Shown: positions 60,205 to 64,000 of the stretch, piece after piece | Layout: the number at the start of each line of letters is the position of its first letter | Numbering within the stretch: the stretch's first letter is position 1 | DNA from: Calliphora vicina | Taxonomy: Eukaryota > Arthropoda > Insecta > Diptera > Calliphoridae | Assembly: GCF_958450345.1 (NCBI RefSeq) | Contig: NC_088782.1 | Span: forward strand, 118,282,046-118,346,045 | Direction of reading: 5' to 3' | DNA: 64,000 nt | Translations under genes and position numbers: made by a program | Notes under the pieces: generated by a model | Database searches by the model: none | What the model saw: only the letters and a program-made list of their open reading frames with translations | Told to the model about the DNA's origin: nothing

Positions 60205-60945
60205 AATTTTGGATTTAAAAAATAGTAGTAGATTTAGTACTATTCAAAAAAACAATTAAAAATTTAGGAATTTTATATAAACATTATAAACAAATATCAT
60301 GAAATAGCAAAAAATTTTGAATTTTTAAAACAGTAGTAGATTTGGTACTTTTTAAAAAAGTACTTAAATTTAGAAATTTATGTTTTATAAAAAAATTACA
60401 AGTTTCAGACATTTTTTGTTCAAAACCTTTTAATTTTTTAAAAAAAAAATAGTAGTAGATTTGGTACTTTTTTTAAAAGCAACAAAAATTTTTTTATATT
60501 TTATAAAAACATTTGAAGAATAAAACGAAATAGCAAAAAAACTTTGGATATTTAAAATAGTAGTAGATTTATTACTTTTTCAAATGTAGTATTTAATTTC
60601 AGGAATTCTTTTAAAATAAATTAAATGTTTCTGATTATTTATAAAAATGGAGTAAATTCACAAATTTTTCTTGAAAACTGTTAAAAAATATAAATTTTTT
60701 ACAAAGAAAAAATAGTAGTAGATTTAGTACTTTTCAAAAAGAACTAAAAATTTAGGAATTTTATATAAACATTTGAAAAATATGTTGAAATAGCAAAAAA
60801 TTTTGGATTTTTAAAATAGTAGTAGATTTAGTACTTTTTTAAAAAGTATTTATTTTTACGAATTTATTTAAAAAAATAATCATAAATTATTAAAATTATA
60901 ACTTTAATACATTTAATAGTAGATTTAGTATTTTTTTTTAAATCT
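60205..60945 (-). repeat. Box satellite, block 6 (7 boxes, - orientation)
   Basis: Seven boxes near 60225, 60332, 60449, 60555, 60714, 60816 and 60915. Two read TTTGGTACT and the last is decayed (TAGATTTAGTATTTT). It runs directly into the 31-bp satellite. Confidence 0.95.
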
Positions 60946-63620
60946 ACAAAAAAATATTTTGTGCTATTCATCATTTTCTATAGAAAATTTTGAGCTATTC
61001 ATAATTTTCTATAGAAAATTCTGTGCTATTCATAATTTTCTATAGAAAATTCTGTGCTATTCATAATTTTCTATAGAAAATTCTGTGCTATTCATAATTT
61101 TCTATAGAAAATTCTGTGCTATTCATAATTTTCTATAGAAAATTCTGTGCTATTCATAATTTTCTATAGAAAATTCTGTGCTATTCATAATTTTCTATAG
61201 AAAATTCTGTGCTATTCATAATTTTCTGTAGAAAATTTTGTGATATTCATAATTTTCTGTAGAAAAATTTGTGCTATTCATAATTTTCTGTAGAAAATTT
61301 TGTGCTATTCATAATTTTCTGTAGAAAATGTTGTGCTATTCATAATTTTTTGTAGAAAAATTTGTGCTATTTATAATTTTCTATTCAAAATGTTGTGCTA
61401 TTCATAATTTTCTATAGAAAATGTTCTGCTATTCATAATTTTCTATTGAAAATTTCGTGGTATTCATAATTTTCTATAGACAATTTTGTGCTACTTATAA
61501 TTTTCTATAGAAAATTTTGTGCTATTTATAATTTTCCATAGAAAATTTTATGCTATTCATAATTGTCTATTGAAAATTTCGTGCTATTCATAATTTCTGT
61601 AGAAAAATTTGTGCTATTCATAATTTTCTGTAGACAATTTTGTGCTATTCATAATTTTCTGTAGAAAAATTTGTGCTATTTATAATTTTCTATTCAAAAT
61701 GTTGTGCTATTCATAATTTTCTATTGAAAATTTCGTGGTATTCATAATTTTCTATAGAAAATTTTGTGCTATTTATAATTTTCCATGGAAAATTTTGTGC
61801 TATTCATAATTGTCTATTGAAAATTTCGTGCTATTCATAATTTTCTATAGAAAATTTTGTACTATTCATAATTTTCTATAGAAAATTCTGTGCTATTCAT
61901 AAGTTTCTATAGAAAATTCTGTGCTATTCATAATTTTCTATAGAAAATTCTGTGCTATTCATAATTTTCTATAGAAAATTCTGTGCTATTCATAATTTTC
62001 TTTGGAAAATTTTATGCTATTTTTAATTTTCTATAGAAAATGTTGTGCTATTCATAATTTTTTATAGAAAGTTTTATGCTATTCATAATTTTTTATAAAA
62101 AATTTTGTGCTATTCATAATTTTTTATAGACAATTTTGTGCTATACATAATTTTCTATTGGAAATTTTGTGCTATTCATAATTTTCTATAGAATATTTTG
62201 TGCTATTTATAATTTTCCATAGAAAAGTTTGTGCTATTCATAATTTTCTATAGAAAATTTAGTGCTATTCATATTCTTCTATAAAAAATTTTTTGCTATT
62301 CATAATTTTCCATAGAAAATTATGTGCCATTCATAATTTTCCATAGAAAATTATGTGCTATTCATAATTTTCAATAGAAAATTTTGTGCTATTCATAATT
62401 TTCTGTAGAAAATTTGTGCTATTTTTAATTTTCTATAGAAAATTTTGTGCTATTCATAATTTTCTATAGAAAATTTGATGCTATTCATAATTGTTTATAA
62501 AAAATGTTGTGCTATTCATAATTTTCTATAGAAAATTTTGTGCTATTCATTATTTTCTATAGACAATTTTGTGCTATTCGTAATTTTTTACAGAAAATTT
62601 GCTGATATTCATAATTTTAGATAGAAAATATTTTGCTGTTTATAGTTTTTTATACAAAATGTTGTGCTATTTATAGGTTCCTGTGGAAAAGTTTGTGCTA
62701 TTCATAATTTTCTATAGAAAAGTTTCTGCTATTCATAATTTTCTATAGAAAAGTTTCTGCTATTCATAATTTTCTATAGAAAATTTTTTATTATTTATCA
62801 TTTTCTATTGAAAAGTTTGTGCTATTCATAATTTTCCATGGAATATTTTGTGCTATTTATAATTTTCTATGGAAAATTTTGTGCTATTCATAATTTTTTA
62901 TGGACAATTTGGTGCTATTCATTATTTTATATAGACAATTTCGAGCTATTCATAATTTTTTATAGAAAATTTTGTGCTATTCATTATTTTCTATAGACAA
63001 TTTTTTGCTATTCATTATTTTCTATAGACAATTTTGTGCTATTCATAATTTTTTACAGAAAATTTGCTGCTATTCATAATTTTTTACAGAAAATTTGCTG
63101 CTATTCATAATTTTCTATAGAAAATTTTGTGCTATTCATAATTTTCTATAGAAAATTTTGTGCTATTTTTAATTTTCTATAGAAAATTTTGTGCTATTTT
63201 TAATTTTCTATAGAAAATTTTGTGCTATTTTTAATTTTCTATAGAAAATTTTGTGCTATTTTTAATTTTCTATAGAAAATTTTGTGCTATTTTTAATTTT
63301 CTATAGAAAATTTTGTGCTATTCATAATTTTCTACAGAAAATTTGATGCTATTCATAATTGTTTATACAAAATTTTGTGCTATTCATATTTTTTGGTATT
63401 CATAATTTTTATAAACGATGTTGTGCTATTTATAATTTTCTATAGAAAATTTTGTGCTATTCATAACTTTCTGTAGAAAAATTTGTGCTGTTCATAATTT
63501 TCTATAGAAAATTTTGTGCTATTTTTAATTTTCTATAGAAAATTTTGTGCTATTCATAACTTTCTGTAGAAAAATTTGTGCTGTTCATAATTTTCTATAG
63601 AAAATTTTGTGCTATTCATA
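60946..63620. repeat. 31-bp satellite built on an 18-bp palindrome (about 86 units)
   Basis: Unit is the perfect palindrome AATTTTCTATAGAAAATT plus 13 bases TTGTGCTATTCAT (or CTGTGCTATTCAT). The left part (61.0-61.2 kb) and 61.87-61.99 kb are nearly homogeneous with the CTGTGC form, the rest more varied. Common variants are CTGTAG, CTATTG, CCATAG and TTATAG at the dyad. At 61777-61794 the dyad is CCATGG, again perfectly palindromic. Confidence 0.97.
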
Positions 63621-64000
63621 CATTTTCATCATCCTCATAAATTCTACAACCATATACAATAAGCCTCTCAACAGCGACGATTATGATGATGATGACGCTC
63701 ATCTAGCTAGATTCTTTAGGCATACTGCCTTAATAATATGTAATACCAAAAAAAAAACGCAAGATTCTTTAAATATAAGTGTGTTTGGCACTGCCTATAT
63801 AACAGACAGCCAGCCATAAAGCAATAAGTATGAGTAACTCGAAATAGCTGACAATAAACTCAATACAATTCTATTCAATTTCATTGCAAAATGCAACTCA
63901 TATGGTTGGCAATCGTATGAACATAAAAATTTATAACGTTTTCTTTGTATTGCTATTGTTGGTTGGTTGCTGCTGCTGCTGTTGTTGCTTGCATTTGGTA
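63621..64000. other. Unique sequence at the right edge
   Basis: Contains GATGATGATGATGACG and, at the end, a CTG-rich tract (TTGCTGCTGCTGCTGTTG). The + frame at 63607-63819 starts in the satellite and has no domain. Confidence 0.5.

Overview
The window is a gene-poor, very A+T-rich stretch of an insect nuclear genome, most likely a brachyceran (muscoid) fly. The identification rests on three things: serine tRNA genes of the Drosophila Ser4/Ser7 type, dispersed repeats of a kind common in higher flies (a leader ending in CTATAAAGTATATATATTC followed by GTCCGTCTGTC, and a tail ending GGTGGTGTAGGGTATAAAA), and degenerate mariner-like transposase fragments. I find no intact protein-coding gene. 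Most long open frames are by-products of satellites whose period is a multiple of three.

The only clearly functional genes are 15 intact 82-nt tRNA-Ser genes plus one tRNA pseudogene. Nine lie on the + strand at 15.2-18.9 kb (eight AGA, one CGA), with the pseudogene at 19.1 kb. Four more AGA genes are on the + strand at 35.1-36.7 kb, and two are on the - strand at 43.2 kb (AGA) and 45.1 kb (CGA). Several were copied together with flanks holding the C-terminal end of a mariner-like transposase. The cluster is split by about 16 kb of repeats.

Layout: 1-58 microsatellite; 0.06-2.3 kb unique; 2.3-4.5 kb 35-bp minisatellite; 5.7-8.9 and 10.3-13.9 kb two arrays of one 12-bp satellite around a unique island; 14.4-14.9 kb candidate element with tRNA-like halves; 15.2-19.2 kb tRNA cluster; 19.3-21.3 kb a second, unrelated 35-bp minisatellite; 21.4-23.2 kb dispersed repeat and unique sequence; 23.3-31.7 kb a fold-back structure whose arms carry exons of a dipeptidyl-peptidase-IV-like gene; 32.1-34.5 kb dispersed and A/T-run repeats; 35.1-36.7 kb second tRNA group; 37.3-42.1 kb satellite of about 268 bp, with inverted copies at 44.0-44.9 kb; 42.1-60.9 kb a satellite with one strongly conserved box of about 20 bp; 60.9-63.6 kb a 31-bp satellite built on an 18-bp palindrome.

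The most unusual feature is the box satellite. About 106 copies of AGTACTAAATCTACTACTAT (or its complement) recur roughly every 120 bp in otherwise drifting A/T sequence. They lie in six blocks: + orientation at 42-52 kb and - orientation at 53.5-61 kb, with single-copy islands between. The first box after the orientation switch is a perfect inverted repeat made of two half boxes. All copy counts and alignments here were made by eye.
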